DNA of 64,000 nt, from NCBI GenBank assembly GCA_009379955.1, contig WHST01000019.1, forward strand, positions 1 through 64,000. The letters are read 5' to 3'. Shown here one piece after another: positions 17,721 to 26,854 of this stretch (position 1 is its first letter; every line of letters starts with the position of its first letter). This DNA is from Streptosporangiales bacterium (GTDB lineage: Bacteria; Actinomycetota; Actinomycetes; Streptosporangiales; WHST01). The notes beneath the pieces were generated by a model. The model did no database searches. It was not told the origin of the DNA and saw nothing but the letters and a program-made list of their open reading frames with translations. A program made the translations under genes and the position numbers.

Positions 17721-18227
17721 CTAACCCGGGTCGATCTCGCGCAGCGAGCCCTTGTCGACGTCGTAGACGAAGCCGCGGATCGACTGCCGGTGCGGCACGA
17801 ACGGGTCGCCGCGCAGCTGGTTGATCGACTGCCGGACGCTTACCTCGAGGTCGGTGAAGGCGCCGCCGGACCAGTCGGGTGCCCGCCCGGTCTCGCTGCG
17901 GAGCGCCGCGTCGAGCTCGGCGTCGGTGAACGTGAGCATGCCGCAGTCGGTGTGCTGGATCAGGACGACCTCGGTCGTGCCCATGAGGCGCTGGCTGATG
18001 GCGAGGCTGCGGCGCACGTCGGTGGTCACGATCCCGCCGGAGTTGCGGAGGACGTGCGCGTCGCCCTCGCCGATGCCGAGCAGGCGGAACAGGTCGATGC
18101 GCGAGTCCATGCAGGTGACCACGGTGACGCCTGTGGCGGGCTGCCGCGGGAGGTTGCCGCCGCCGAAGGACTCGCGGAAGAGCTCGGCCCTGGCGAGCAG
18201 TTCGTCGGTGGCCGTCACGGTCCCCAT
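17721..18227 (-). CDS. beta-class carbonic anhydrase
   Basis: 168-residue zinc enzyme interconverting CO2 and bicarbonate. Zinc ligands are C39 (in TCMDSR, with the D41/R43 dyad), H92 and C95 (in QHTDCGM). The short length matches the small actinobacterial group similar to Rv1284. It lies between the low-molecular-weight phosphatase and fructosamine-kinase-like genes, all leftward. Confidence 0.92.
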   Translation of the reverse strand: MGTVTATDELLARAELFRESFGGGNLPRQPATGVTVVTCMDSRIDLFRLLGIGEGDAHVLRNSGGIVTTDVRRSLAISQRLMGTTEVVLIQHTDCGMLTFTDAELDAALRSETGRAPDWSGGAFTDLEVSVRQSINQLRGDPFVPHRQSIRGFVYDVDKGSLREIDPG

Positions 18228-18273
18228 TGTGCCGGATCCGGCCGACCGTGGTCAGCTCAGCAACGCGCCCGCT

Positions 18274-18774
18274 TCAGCCGCCGAGGTCGGCCCGGATGCG
18301 GTCGAGCAGCCCGGGCATCGCTGCCTCGACGAGCCGGTACACGTGCTCGAAGCCCTCGCGCGGTCCGCGGTAGGGGTCGGGGACGTCGAGGCCGTCGGCG
18401 CCGGGGTCGAACTCGCGCAGCAGCCGCACCTTGCCGGCGTGCGGGCCGGCACGCGAGGTCAGGATGCCGTGGTGCCCGCGGTCGAGCGCGATGACGAGGT
18501 CGAGGGTCGCCAGCTCGGCGACGTCGAACTGCCTGGCGCGCAGCCAGGAACCGTCGACGCCGTGGGCGGCGAGGACGTCGAGCGCGTCGGGCTCCGGCGG
18601 CTCACCGGCGTACCACCCGCCGGTGCCCGCGCTGTCGCCGGCGACGCGACCGCCGAGGCCGGCCCGCTCCACGTGGGAGCGGAACACGGCCTCGGCGATC
18701 GGCGATCGGCAGATGTTGCCGGTGCAGACGAAGCACACCCGGAAGGGCGTGGACGCGCCGTCGGTCTCCGACAT
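18274..18774 (-). CDS. low-molecular-weight protein-tyrosine phosphatase
   Basis: 166-residue phosphatase. The P-loop CTGNICRS begins at C17 with R23, and the general-acid Asp is in VPDPYRG near the C-terminus. The start codon overlaps the flotillin stop by one base, so translation is coupled. In actinobacteria such phosphatases can be secreted effectors or partners of capsule kinases; here the flotillin link suggests a membrane-associated role, which is inference. Confidence 0.9.
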   Translation of the reverse strand: MSETDGASTPFRVCFVCTGNICRSPIAEAVFRSHVERAGLGGRVAGDSAGTGGWYAGEPPEPDALDVLAAHGVDGSWLRARQFDVAELATLDLVIALDRGHHGILTSRAGPHAGKVRLLREFDPGADGLDVPDPYRGPREGFEHVYRLVEAAMPGLLDRIRADLGG

Positions 18775-20273
18775 CAGCTCGCGGGGGTATCCTCGTGCGG
18801 CTGGACGACCGCGGACGCGGTCGCCTCCGAGCTGCCGTTGGTGGACGGCAAGGTGCCGTTCTCCTTCATGCTGCCGAGCAGCGTCTTCGCCAGGCCGAGA
18901 CCCGTGCCGCCCAGGGTGAGGGTCTTCGCGAGCATCTCGGACATGCCGTCGGCGCCGTTGAGCACGACCATGTGGTCGACGTTGCCCAGCGCCTGCGCGC
19001 CGGCGGCGACGATCTCGGGCCACCGCTCGGCGAGCTGCTGCGCGACGACGGCCTCCTGGTTCTCGGCCAGCGCGTCGGCCCGCGCCTTGATCGCCTGCGC
19101 CTCGGCCAGGCCCTTCGCCTTGGCCGCCTCGGCGTCGGCCAGACCGCGTGCCTGCGCCGCGGCCGCCTCGGCCTCGCCGGTCGCCCGGGTGGCGTGTGCC
19201 TCCGCGTCGCCGCGCATCTTCGTCGCCTCGGCAGAGGCGTTGGCCGCGGTCTGTACGCGGGTCGCGTCGGCGGTGGCCCGCAGCTCGGTCTCGCGCGCCT
19301 CGGCCTGTGCGGACGAGATGCGCGCGTCGCGCTGGGCGTCGGCCAGGGTGCGGGTCTCGTACGCCTTCGCGTCCGCGGGCTTGCGGACGTCGGACTGCAG
19401 CTTCTGCTCGGCGAGCAGGGCGGCGAGCTCCGCGGCCTCGGTCTCGGCCCTGATGACGTCCTGCCTGGCGGTTGCCTCGGAGAGCGGACCCGCCTGCCGT
19501 GCCGTCGCGGCGGCCGTGTCGACCTCGGCCTGGTAGGAGGCCTGCTTGGTCTGGCTGTCCCTGATCCACGACGCCTTCTCGGCGGCGGCGATCTGCTCGG
19601 CCTTCGTCGCCTCCTGGTCGCGCTGCGCCTCGGCGATGCGCGCCGACGCCGAGATCGCCGCGGCGTGCGGCTTGCCCATGTTGGTGATGTAGCCGGACTG
19701 GTCGTCGATCTCCTGGATCTGCAGGGAGTCGACGACGAGGCCGAGCTTGCTCATCTCGTCGGCGGACGAGCCGCGGATCTCGGAGGTGAGGCGCTCGCGG
19801 TTGAGGATGAGGTCCTCGACGGTGAGGTTGCCGATGATCGAGCGGAGATGACCGGCGAACAGCTCGTGGATGGTCTCGTCGACCTGCTTCTGTTGGTCGA
19901 GGAACCGGCGGGCGGCGTTCGCGATCGAGACGAAGTCGTCGCCGACCTTGTAGATGATGACACCGCGGATGCGCACCGGGATGCCCTGCTTGGTCACGCA
20001 CTCGACGCCGAGGGTCGCGGCCCGGGAGTCGAGGAGCAGCCGGCGTGCGGTCTGGAAGCCCGGCAGGACCAGCGTGCCCTTGCCGGTGACGATCCTGAAG
20101 CCGAGGCTCTCGGCGGTGCCGCTGCGCTCGCCGCGTGCCCCGAGACCGGAGATGATCAGGGCCTCGTTGGGCTCCGCCACCTTCCAGATCAGGCGGAACA
20201 GGATCGCGATCACGATGATCGCGACCACCACCGCGATGGCGATGTAGACGTAGGTCATCAACAACGTGCTCAC
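18774..20273 (-). CDS. flotillin-like SPFH-domain protein
   Basis: About 499 residues. One N-terminal TM helix (residues 7-30) is followed by an SPFH/band-7 domain (about 50-230) and a long Ala/Glu-rich coiled coil (about 230-420) full of AEA repeats. Flotillins assemble on the membrane and organise lipid microdomains. The upstream NfeD-like OB protein is the usual partner. Start choice is uncertain: AAGGAG at 20272-20277 overlaps the GTG at 20273, and would better serve the TTG three codons in; an ATG is two codons further. Confidence 0.88.
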   Translation of the reverse strand: MSTLLMTYVYIAIAVVVAIIVIAILFRLIWKVAEPNEALIISGLGARGERSGTAESLGFRIVTGKGTLVLPGFQTARRLLLDSRAATLGVECVTKQGIPVRIRGVIIYKVGDDFVSIANAARRFLDQQKQVDETIHELFAGHLRSIIGNLTVEDLILNRERLTSEIRGSSADEMSKLGLVVDSLQIQEIDDQSGYITNMGKPHAAAISASARIAEAQRDQEATKAEQIAAAEKASWIRDSQTKQASYQAEVDTAAATARQAGPLSEATARQDVIRAETEAAELAALLAEQKLQSDVRKPADAKAYETRTLADAQRDARISSAQAEARETELRATADATRVQTAANASAEATKMRGDAEAHATRATGEAEAAAAQARGLADAEAAKAKGLAEAQAIKARADALAENQEAVVAQQLAERWPEIVAAGAQALGNVDHMVVLNGADGMSEMLAKTLTLGGTGLGLAKTLLGSMKENGTLPSTNGSSEATASAVVQPHEDTPAS

Positions 20274-20355
20274 TCCTTCGTCGACCGGGTCAGCGATCCC
20301 CGGGCGGGTGGGTCGATCGGTCGTTCCGTGTGGCGCTGCTCGGCACGCGCACCCG

Positions 20356-20556
20356 TCAGCCGTACGCCGCCGCGACGTAGACGGTGCGCGGCGGGTGATA
20401 GTCGGTGACCACCACGATCTGACCGAGCTCGAACGTCTCGTCCGGGACCATGGGGTAGGCGTAGAACGCCTCGACTCCGCCCCGTACCTCGACCATCACC
20501 TCGCCGACAAGACCGGACGCGATCTTGCCGGTGACCCGGCCCTGCCTGCCGACCAA
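20356..20556 (-). CDS. short NfeD-like OB-fold protein
   Basis: 66-residue protein resembling the C-terminal OB domain of NfeD: GRVTGKIASGLVGEVMVEV, then GQIVVVTDY and a final RTVYVAA strand. It lacks the serine protease and TM parts of long NfeD proteins. I infer a TTG start at 20556 because GGAGG lies five bases upstream; there is no ATG that would give a sensible N-terminus. It precedes the flotillin gene, matching the known NfeD-flotillin pairing. Confidence 0.7.
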   Translation of the reverse strand: MVGRQGRVTGKIASGLVGEVMVEVRGGVEAFYAYPMVPDETFELGQIVVVTDYHPPRTVYVAAAYG

Positions 20557-20633
20557 GAATCCCTCCGCAACGGACTGCTGATGCCAAACGGTAGCGGAGC
20601 GCCGCCGTCCACAGGTCCCGACGTTCGCCGAAG

Positions 20634-21707
20634 TTAGGACTTCGTGTCCGTCAGGGCGGAGAGCGGGACGTCGCGACCGTCGAGCCGCACCGGCACGATG
20701 CCGGAGCCTCCCGTGAGGTGCAGCCGCTCGAAGGCGACCGCACCGACGTTCTCGATCACGATAGCGACCCGGTCCCCGGTCGCGCACGCGGAGCCGTCGA
20801 GTGGGCGGCACGGCCGGACGACGACGTCCCTGATCGTGAGGTCGCGGTAGTCGAGGCGGGTCACCCGCCGGTCGATCTCGCTGCGTCCCCAGCCTGCCAC
20901 GCGGAGCGCGTACAGGTCGCCGCGCCAGCCGATCTCGCAGTCGTGGACGTCGATGCGCGAACTGACCCGGGCCCCGTCCCCGGCCTCGTGGAACCGGTCG
21001 GTGTTGTCGCCCGGCAGCAGCCGGAAGCCGATCTCGACGCCGTCGAGCCGGGTCCGTAGCACCGACACGTCGTGCACCGAGCTGAGGTAGAAGCCCTCGT
21101 ACGCGTCGGCGACCAGCAGGTCGTGGATCGTCAGCAGGTGCGGGTGGAACGACGGCCCGGTCAGGTCCCTGACGTCCGTCCCGACCGCGCCCCAGTGCAC
21201 GGCGACGCCCGTGCCCCCGCCACGCACCTCGACGTCGCCGAGGTCGAGCCGGCGTACCGCGCCCATCACGGCGATGCTGTTCGCGGGACACCGGCCGGCA
21301 CGGGACACGAGGACGCCCCGGACGGTCACGTCCTCGACCCACGCCGGGCGGGTCGGGTACAGATACCTGCCGATGGTCAGCGCCGTCCAGCGGTCTCCGT
21401 CGTGGATGCCCGGATGCGCGTCGGGGAGGTCGAGGACGAGGTCGGCGACCGTCGTGTGCGAGCCGAGGACGTGGACGAAGGGCTGCTCCTCGGCGGCGAA
21501 CTGGACGAGCGCCGTCTGTGCCGCGCCGTCGGCGTCGGTCGCGCCGGTCAGGGACCAGCCGTCGCGCAGGACGAGGTTGCCCGCGACGAGGTGGCGTCCG
21601 GCGGGGAGCAGCAACCGTCCAGGTCGCTCGGTCGCGAGGAGGCGGCGCAGCTCCGCCGCGTTGTCGCGAGGTGTCCCGTCGAGCCGCGGCCGGTACTCCG
21701 CCGTCAC
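20634..21707 (-). CDS. right-handed beta-helix (pectate-lyase-like) protein
   Basis: 357-residue protein that reads as a parallel beta-helix: repeated short strands such as VADLVLDLPDA, VEDVTVRGVLVSRA, RLDLGDVEVRGGGTGVAV and YRDLTIRDVVV along the whole length. No signal peptide. It lies at the downstream end of a leftward glycan gene cluster and overlaps the 402-residue unknown by four bases (GTGA), so it probably acts on the same polysaccharide, for example as an epimerase or lyase. A catalytic set cannot be assigned. Confidence 0.65.
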   Translation of the reverse strand: MTAEYRPRLDGTPRDNAAELRRLLATERPGRLLLPAGRHLVAGNLVLRDGWSLTGATDADGAAQTALVQFAAEEQPFVHVLGSHTTVADLVLDLPDAHPGIHDGDRWTALTIGRYLYPTRPAWVEDVTVRGVLVSRAGRCPANSIAVMGAVRRLDLGDVEVRGGGTGVAVHWGAVGTDVRDLTGPSFHPHLLTIHDLLVADAYEGFYLSSVHDVSVLRTRLDGVEIGFRLLPGDNTDRFHEAGDGARVSSRIDVHDCEIGWRGDLYALRVAGWGRSEIDRRVTRLDYRDLTIRDVVVRPCRPLDGSACATGDRVAIVIENVGAVAFERLHLTGGSGIVPVRLDGRDVPLSALTDTKS

Positions 21708-22912
21708 CGGTGCACCTTCGTCGACACGAGGTGCCAGTGGAGCCGGCCGCCGCCCACGCGGGTCAGCGGGCCGCCCGTGGCGGTACGCGCCGTGAGCGCG
21801 AGCACCGCGGGTCCGGCGAGTGGTTTGGCGCAGGTCACGGCCACCCGGCCACCCGGTGCCGCGGACACCTCGCAGTCCGGTGGCTCGCTCCCGTCGAGCG
21901 GCGCGAGGCGCGCCGTCAGCAGGCCGCGGGCGAGCAGGTCGTCGCACATCAGCGGGGCGAGTCCGCGGTCGACGGGACGCGCGGCCCGGCGCAGCCCGCG
22001 CGCCGTCACGTGCCGCGCCCGCAGGCGGACGTCCTCCCGCAGCACGCCGAGCTCGTGCCGCGCCACGGCCACCGCCTTCTCCCTGGTCGACAGCCGCGGC
22101 TCGTCGGGACTCCGCTTGGGCAGGACGGGCCCGAGCTCCGCGGCGATCGGGTCCGGGCGTGACTCCCCGGCCGACGTGGCGCGCAGGGTCCAGCTGAGCG
22201 TCGCGGCGACGCCGTCCGGCGGACGAACGAGGAGGAAGCCGGCGCGGACCGGGATCGACGCGGTTCCCTGCCCGGGCAGGCCGCCGGTGCCCACCAGGCC
22301 GAGCCGCTCGCAGGCCGAGCCGTCGAGCGAGCCGCCCTGCGCGAGCGGGCCCGGTGCCTCGGCCGCCGCCGCGATCTCGACGGCGTCGACCCGGACGCCC
22401 ACGGCGGGGTGCGCGGTCAGCGGCTCGGCCGCCCACGCCGGCAGCGCGGCGGCCACGTCGCATACCTCGATGACGAGGAAGCCGTCGGCGGGCAGCTCGT
22501 CCGCCGACAGGTCGAAGGCGAACGCGGTCCTGGCCCGCAGGTGGAAGTCCTCGACGCGTCGGGCCAGCAGCACCGCGCCCCGCGTCAGGCCCTGCGAACG
22601 GATCGCGAGCAGGCGTGGCCCGTGTGGCCGTCGCGGCGAGACGTGCTCGGGGACGCGGCGTTCCCACCAGGCGGCGGTGTCGCCGTCGGCGGCGAGCCGG
22701 ACCGTCACGCGGAACCGCCCGCCCGTCGGCGCCACCTTGACCGCGACGAGCCCCGGGCTCTCGTCGAACCTGCCGACGACGCCGCTGCCGCGCGTCAGCC
22801 CGTCCACGAGCTGCAGCTCCGGCTGGTCGCCGCTGGTCACCGTGCCGGGTACCGGCAGCGCGGGGACCACCCGGTCGTACGCGGTCGTCATGCCGAACGG
22901 TTGCGTGCCCAT
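21704..22912 (-). CDS. hypothetical protein in glycan cluster
   Basis: Unrecognised 402-residue protein with no TM segment or signal peptide. Composition suggests mostly beta structure in the N-terminal two thirds, then a helical Arg-rich segment (about residues 285-330, KAVAVARHELGVLREDVRLR) and a final beta domain. It overlaps the neighbours on both sides (1 nt upstream TGATG, 4 nt downstream), so its product is made together with the transferase-like and beta-helix proteins. A carbohydrate-binding or structural role is possible but not shown. Confidence 0.55.
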   Translation of the reverse strand: MGTQPFGMTTAYDRVVPALPVPGTVTSGDQPELQLVDGLTRGSGVVGRFDESPGLVAVKVAPTGGRFRVTVRLAADGDTAAWWERRVPEHVSPRRPHGPRLLAIRSQGLTRGAVLLARRVEDFHLRARTAFAFDLSADELPADGFLVIEVCDVAAALPAWAAEPLTAHPAVGVRVDAVEIAAAAEAPGPLAQGGSLDGSACERLGLVGTGGLPGQGTASIPVRAGFLLVRPPDGVAATLSWTLRATSAGESRPDPIAAELGPVLPKRSPDEPRLSTREKAVAVARHELGVLREDVRLRARHVTARGLRRAARPVDRGLAPLMCDDLLARGLLTARLAPLDGSEPPDCEVSAAPGGRVAVTCAKPLAGPAVLALTARTATGGPLTRVGGGRLHWHLVSTKVHR

Positions 22913-24576
22913 CAGAGATCGCTCGCTTCGAGGTGGGTCAGGTCGAACCTGGTGAGAAACGGCTCGCGGCGTTCCCACATCCGGCGGGTGGCGGTGAACA
23001 CGGGGTCGCCGTCGCTCTCCATCCCGGTCATCGCGATGCGGACGACCCGCAGCAGCTGGTCGCTCGCGCCGACGTCCCAGTGCGGGACGAGCGGCGTCGT
23101 GACGTCGTTGCCGCTGCGGTAGAACCAATGCCACAGCCGGGCACGCTCGACCTGCTCGTCGCTGACGAGCCGGTCGCCGCGGGCGAGGCCGGACAGGGAG
23201 CCGTCGAGCAGGGCCCAGTAGTCATCGCGGTCGGCGGCGACCGCGGACAGTCCGCACGCGCTCCACTCCGACCAGCCCGCCTGCAGCGCGGGGATCCCGT
23301 ACGCCGGCAGCTCGTTGCTGACGCTCCCGCGGACGGTCACGCCGAGGTCGGCCATGCTCCACAGGATGTTCTTGCTCAGCGCGCGGCTCGGCCGGAACAC
23401 CATGTGCGGCGCGTCCGCGTACCTGTCGGCGACCTCCTCGAAGAAGCCGGTGACGTCGTAGAGCGCCTGGCTCGGGTGGTCGAGGAACAGCCAGCCGACG
23501 TCGGTGCGGGTGCGCGCGTACGCCGCGGTCTCCTCGAACCAGCCGGCGAGGTCGTCGAACGTCTCGACGTTGGTGCCGAGCGCGTCGGACACCGCGTGGT
23601 TGAAGACCGCGACGACCGGTCGCTGCGCGTCGAGACCGAGCCGGTCGACGGCGTGCCGGCGCAGCTGGGCGCGCTCGGTGGGGGTGGCGATGTCCATCGA
23701 CGCGCTGCTGCCCGCGCGCCACCACGACGGACGGCCGAGGTTCCCCTTCGCCCGCCAGGCGACCAGCTCGGCATGCCGGCGCAGCAGGTCGCGGTTGGCC
23801 CACAGGTGCTTCTCGAAGTACTCGCCGATCTGCAGCGTCAGCTCGGCGCGGAACGACTGCGCGCCGGTCGCGTGCTCGGGGAACAGGGCGTACGCCTTGA
23901 GCGACCCGGTGCTCTGCACGTGGACGACGGGCGTGGACGACCGCATCGCCGACTCGACCGCGAGGCCCCAGTGGTTGTAGTCGACGTGGCTCGTGACGAG
24001 CGCGGCGGGTGACAGCGCGTGGAACAGCGCGTCGTAGACGCGGGAGAACTCCTCGCTGCGCCTGCGTACCCGCTCGTGCGCGACCCCGGCGAGGTCACCG
24101 GGCGACAGGCGGGGCACCCGCAGGACGCGGCACGCGGTCGCGTCGACGATGTGGTCGAGCTGCTCCGGGTCGATCCTCGTCGGCGCGGCGTCGACGTCGA
24201 TCCGGCGTCCCGCCACGTGCAGCTCGGACGGGACGGCCTCGCCGGCGGCGATCCTGGTGTCGACGAGGTCGTGGATGTCGATCACCGCGTCGGCGGCGTA
24301 CGCCCGGGCGAGCTGCTCGACCTTCGAGACGTCGAAGTCGCTCCACAGTGCGGCGTACCAGTCCTCGTCGGTGCCGGTGAGGACGGCGAGCTTCGCCGGG
24401 AAGACCCGGCGCAGGGCGTTGGCCACGGTGAGGTTGCGCAGCGACACCCGAATGTCCTGGTGCAGTGCCTCGACGAGGATCCAGCGTTCGCCGCCCGGTT
24501 GGACCGCGTTGCGCCAGAACACCTCGGCGGTCTCACGGAACCGGTCGAACTCGACCGTCTGGGCTTGAAGTCTCAC
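22912..24576 (-). CDS. putative surface-polysaccharide glycosyltransferase
   Basis: 554-residue soluble protein resembling capsule/surface polysaccharide biosynthesis proteins of GT-B type. The C-terminal half has VVAVFNHAVSDALGTN, GWLFLDHPSQALYDV and SKNILWSMADLGVTVRGS, with EL and YGIPALQAGWSEW following, the pattern of a nucleotide-sugar-binding domain with a late Glu. In a pseudaminic acid island it is a good candidate for the transferase that adds this sugar, but this is inference. The GTG at 24576 has GGGGAAGG upstream and overlaps the preceding gene by four bases. Confidence 0.6.
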   Translation of the reverse strand: MRLQAQTVEFDRFRETAEVFWRNAVQPGGERWILVEALHQDIRVSLRNLTVANALRRVFPAKLAVLTGTDEDWYAALWSDFDVSKVEQLARAYAADAVIDIHDLVDTRIAAGEAVPSELHVAGRRIDVDAAPTRIDPEQLDHIVDATACRVLRVPRLSPGDLAGVAHERVRRRSEEFSRVYDALFHALSPAALVTSHVDYNHWGLAVESAMRSSTPVVHVQSTGSLKAYALFPEHATGAQSFRAELTLQIGEYFEKHLWANRDLLRRHAELVAWRAKGNLGRPSWWRAGSSASMDIATPTERAQLRRHAVDRLGLDAQRPVVAVFNHAVSDALGTNVETFDDLAGWFEETAAYARTRTDVGWLFLDHPSQALYDVTGFFEEVADRYADAPHMVFRPSRALSKNILWSMADLGVTVRGSVSNELPAYGIPALQAGWSEWSACGLSAVAADRDDYWALLDGSLSGLARGDRLVSDEQVERARLWHWFYRSGNDVTTPLVPHWDVGASDQLLRVVRIAMTGMESDGDPVFTATRRMWERREPFLTRFDLTHLEASDL

Positions 24577-25622
24577 CGCTGCCTTCCCCTGTGCCGCAGC
24601 CGCCGGCGCGCCGCGCCGAGCGGACGGACGATCGCGTTGCCGAGCCGGTAGCTGGCCGACTCCCTGGTGCGCCGCAGCTCGAGGTCGCGCTCCTGGACGA
24701 CCCCGTCGAGCCACCGCACCTGTGCCCGGAGCTCGGCGACCGTCGCCGACTCGTCGGCGGCGGGGGTGTCCCCCTGGCCGCGGTCGCCGATCCGCGACGC
24801 CTGCCAGCCGAACGCGTCGACGATCTCCGCGGGACCGCGCAGCCGGTCGAGGCCGAGCTCCTCCCGCGCGACCTTCTCCGCGATGGCCTGCGGGACGGCG
24901 TGCGCGTGCAGCTCGGGCCACTCGCGCCTGATGCGGTCCGCGCCACCGGGGACGATGGCGTCGTCGACGAGCCGCATCGGGTCGCCGTAGACACCGACCT
25001 CGCAGCCGACCGACGCGCCGTACAGCACGGCCGTGCTCAGTCGGTTCGACGCGACCCGGCGGTGGCGGCGCAGCTCGGCGAGCTGGCGGTGCAGGAACCG
25101 CAGGTCGGTGCCGCGCCTGCGTCCGCCGCGCGGTCCGTGCGTGATGACGCGGAAGCCGGTGCGCTCGTACGACCGCCGCACCGCGCGGTCCTGGTACTCC
25201 AGCCAGTACAGGCAGACCGTGACGGGGCCGGTCTCCCGCGCGCGTACGGTCGCGGCGAGCGCGGCGTGGTCGCCGACGACCGGCTGCCTCTCCCAGCCGT
25301 GGAACGGGTAGTAGATCGTGCCCGCGCGCTCGGTGCCGCCGAGGTCGGGCTCGAGTCGGAGCAGGTAGCCCCACGGCGCGCCGACGACGTCGTAACCGTC
25401 GATGCCGAGCGCCCGGCCGACCTCGCGGGGACCGTCCGACCACACGAGCTTCGGCACGCCGGGAACGAGCTCGGCGGTCGGGTCGAAGCCGTGGTGGACG
25501 TTCCAGCCGTGCTGCAGGTAGCCCCAGATCCGTGGCGGACGGCGCCAGTCGGTGAGGCCCGCGTACCTGGCCATCAGGTGCGCGTGGCCGTAGTAGTGGT
25601 TGGTGTGGTGCACGGTGTTCAA
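24573..25622 (-). CDS. hypothetical protein, glycan cluster
   Basis: Unrecognised protein of up to 349 residues, soluble, ending in a basic C-terminus (about residues 310-349) after a likely coiled coil (VAELRAQVRWLDGVVQERDL). The N-terminal HHTNHYYGHAHLMARYAGL and GYLQHGWNVHHGF are striking His/aromatic motifs. The middle holds STAVLYGASVGCEVGVYGDP, which resembles a sugar-phosphate or nucleotide-binding loop. The TTG at 25622 has no clear ribosome site, so the GTG three codons in may be the true start. Likely part of glycan assembly by position. Confidence 0.5.
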   Translation of the reverse strand: MNTVHHTNHYYGHAHLMARYAGLTDWRRPPRIWGYLQHGWNVHHGFDPTAELVPGVPKLVWSDGPREVGRALGIDGYDVVGAPWGYLLRLEPDLGGTERAGTIYYPFHGWERQPVVGDHAALAATVRARETGPVTVCLYWLEYQDRAVRRSYERTGFRVITHGPRGGRRRGTDLRFLHRQLAELRRHRRVASNRLSTAVLYGASVGCEVGVYGDPMRLVDDAIVPGGADRIRREWPELHAHAVPQAIAEKVAREELGLDRLRGPAEIVDAFGWQASRIGDRGQGDTPAADESATVAELRAQVRWLDGVVQERDLELRRTRESASYRLGNAIVRPLGAARRRLRHRGRQR

Positions 25623-25719
25623 CCCGTGGCTTGTCTCATCGGTTCACGCGCCCGCATCGTCGCTCGCCTCCGGCAGGTGCCGCGACGGCGTCCTACGGCT
25701 CTCTCCTCAGCTCCTGCGC

Positions 25720-26844
25720 TCATCGCAGGGCTGCCAGGAGGGCGTCGACGACCCGGTCCTGGTCCGCGTCGGTGAGGTCGGGGAACAGCGGCAGCGACAG
25801 CTCCTCGGCGTAGAACGCCTCGGCGTTCGGGCACATCCCACGGCGGTAGCCGAGGTCCTCGAACGCCGGGTGCCAGTAGACGGGGACGTAGTTGACCTGC
25901 ACGCCGATGCCGGCGGCGCGCATCCGGTCGTACACCTCGCGGCGGCGGCCGTCCCGCACGCGCACGGGGAACAGGTGCCAGGCCGGGTCGACGTCGTCAC
26001 GCACGCCGAGCAGCCGGACGCCGTCGACCTCGGCGAGCGCCTCGCGGTACCGCGCCACCAGCTCCGCGCGGCGCGCCTTGAACGCGGCGAGCCGGCCTAG
26101 CTGTGCCTCGCCGAGCGCGCAGAGCACGTCGGGCAGCCGGTAGTTCAGGCCGAGCTCGTGCACCTCCTGGTGCCAGCCGCCCTCGTCCGGGTAACGCATG
26201 TCCTCGCGGTCGCGGACGAGGCCGATGGTGCGGAAGCGCCTCGCCCGTCTCGCGATCTCGCCGTCGGTCGTGGCGACCGCGCCGCCCTCGGCGGTGGTGA
26301 GGTTCTTGGTGGGGAAGAACGAGAACGTCGTCACGTCGGCGATCGATCCGACGGCGCGGCCGCGGTACGTCGACCCGATCGCGTGGGCGGCGTCGTCGAC
26401 GAGGAGGGCGCCGCCCGCGTCGGCGACGTGACGCAGCGCGTCGTAGTCGGCGGGCTGGCCGGCATAGTCGATCGCCACCACGGCACGGGTGCGCGAGCCC
26501 ATCGCCGCCTTCGCCGCCGAAGGGTCGAGCAACGCCGTGTCGTCGTCGACGTCCGCGAAGGCGACCGAGGCGCCGAGCATCATCGCGCACGACGCCGTCG
26601 CCACGAACGTCATCGGGCTCGTGACGATCTCGTCGCCCGCACCGATCCCGCAGGCCGCGTACGCCACGTGCAGCGCGGCCGTGCCCGATGTCACGGTGAC
26701 GCAGTCGGCGCCGCCGGCCCACTCCGAGAGACGCTCTTCGAACGAGCGCACCGCGGGGCCGGTGGTGAGCCAGTCGCCTGCCAGCACCTTCGTGACCGCC
26801 GCGATGTCCTCCGCGGCGACGGATTGCCGTCCGTACGGCAGCAT
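25720..26844 (-). CDS. pseC: UDP-4-keto sugar aminotransferase (PseC)
   Basis: 374-residue PLP enzyme of the DegT/DnrJ/EryC1 family. In the pseudaminic acid pathway PseC aminates C4 of UDP-2-acetamido-2,6-dideoxy-beta-L-arabino-hexos-4-ulose. The PLP Lys is K180 in FFPTKNLTTAEGG, and the substrate-side motif HELGLNYRLPDVLCALG matches the PseC group. AGGGGG lies six bases before ATG 26844. The gene follows pseB by ten bases, so enzymes one and two of the route are in one transcript. Confidence 0.9.
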   Translation of the reverse strand: MLPYGRQSVAAEDIAAVTKVLAGDWLTTGPAVRSFEERLSEWAGGADCVTVTSGTAALHVAYAACGIGAGDEIVTSPMTFVATASCAMMLGASVAFADVDDDTALLDPSAAKAAMGSRTRAVVAIDYAGQPADYDALRHVADAGGALLVDDAAHAIGSTYRGRAVGSIADVTTFSFFPTKNLTTAEGGAVATTDGEIARRARRFRTIGLVRDREDMRYPDEGGWHQEVHELGLNYRLPDVLCALGEAQLGRLAAFKARRAELVARYREALAEVDGVRLLGVRDDVDPAWHLFPVRVRDGRRREVYDRMRAAGIGVQVNYVPVYWHPAFEDLGYRRGMCPNAEAFYAEELSLPLFPDLTDADQDRVVDALLAALR

Positions 26845-26854
26845 GCGGCGCCCC

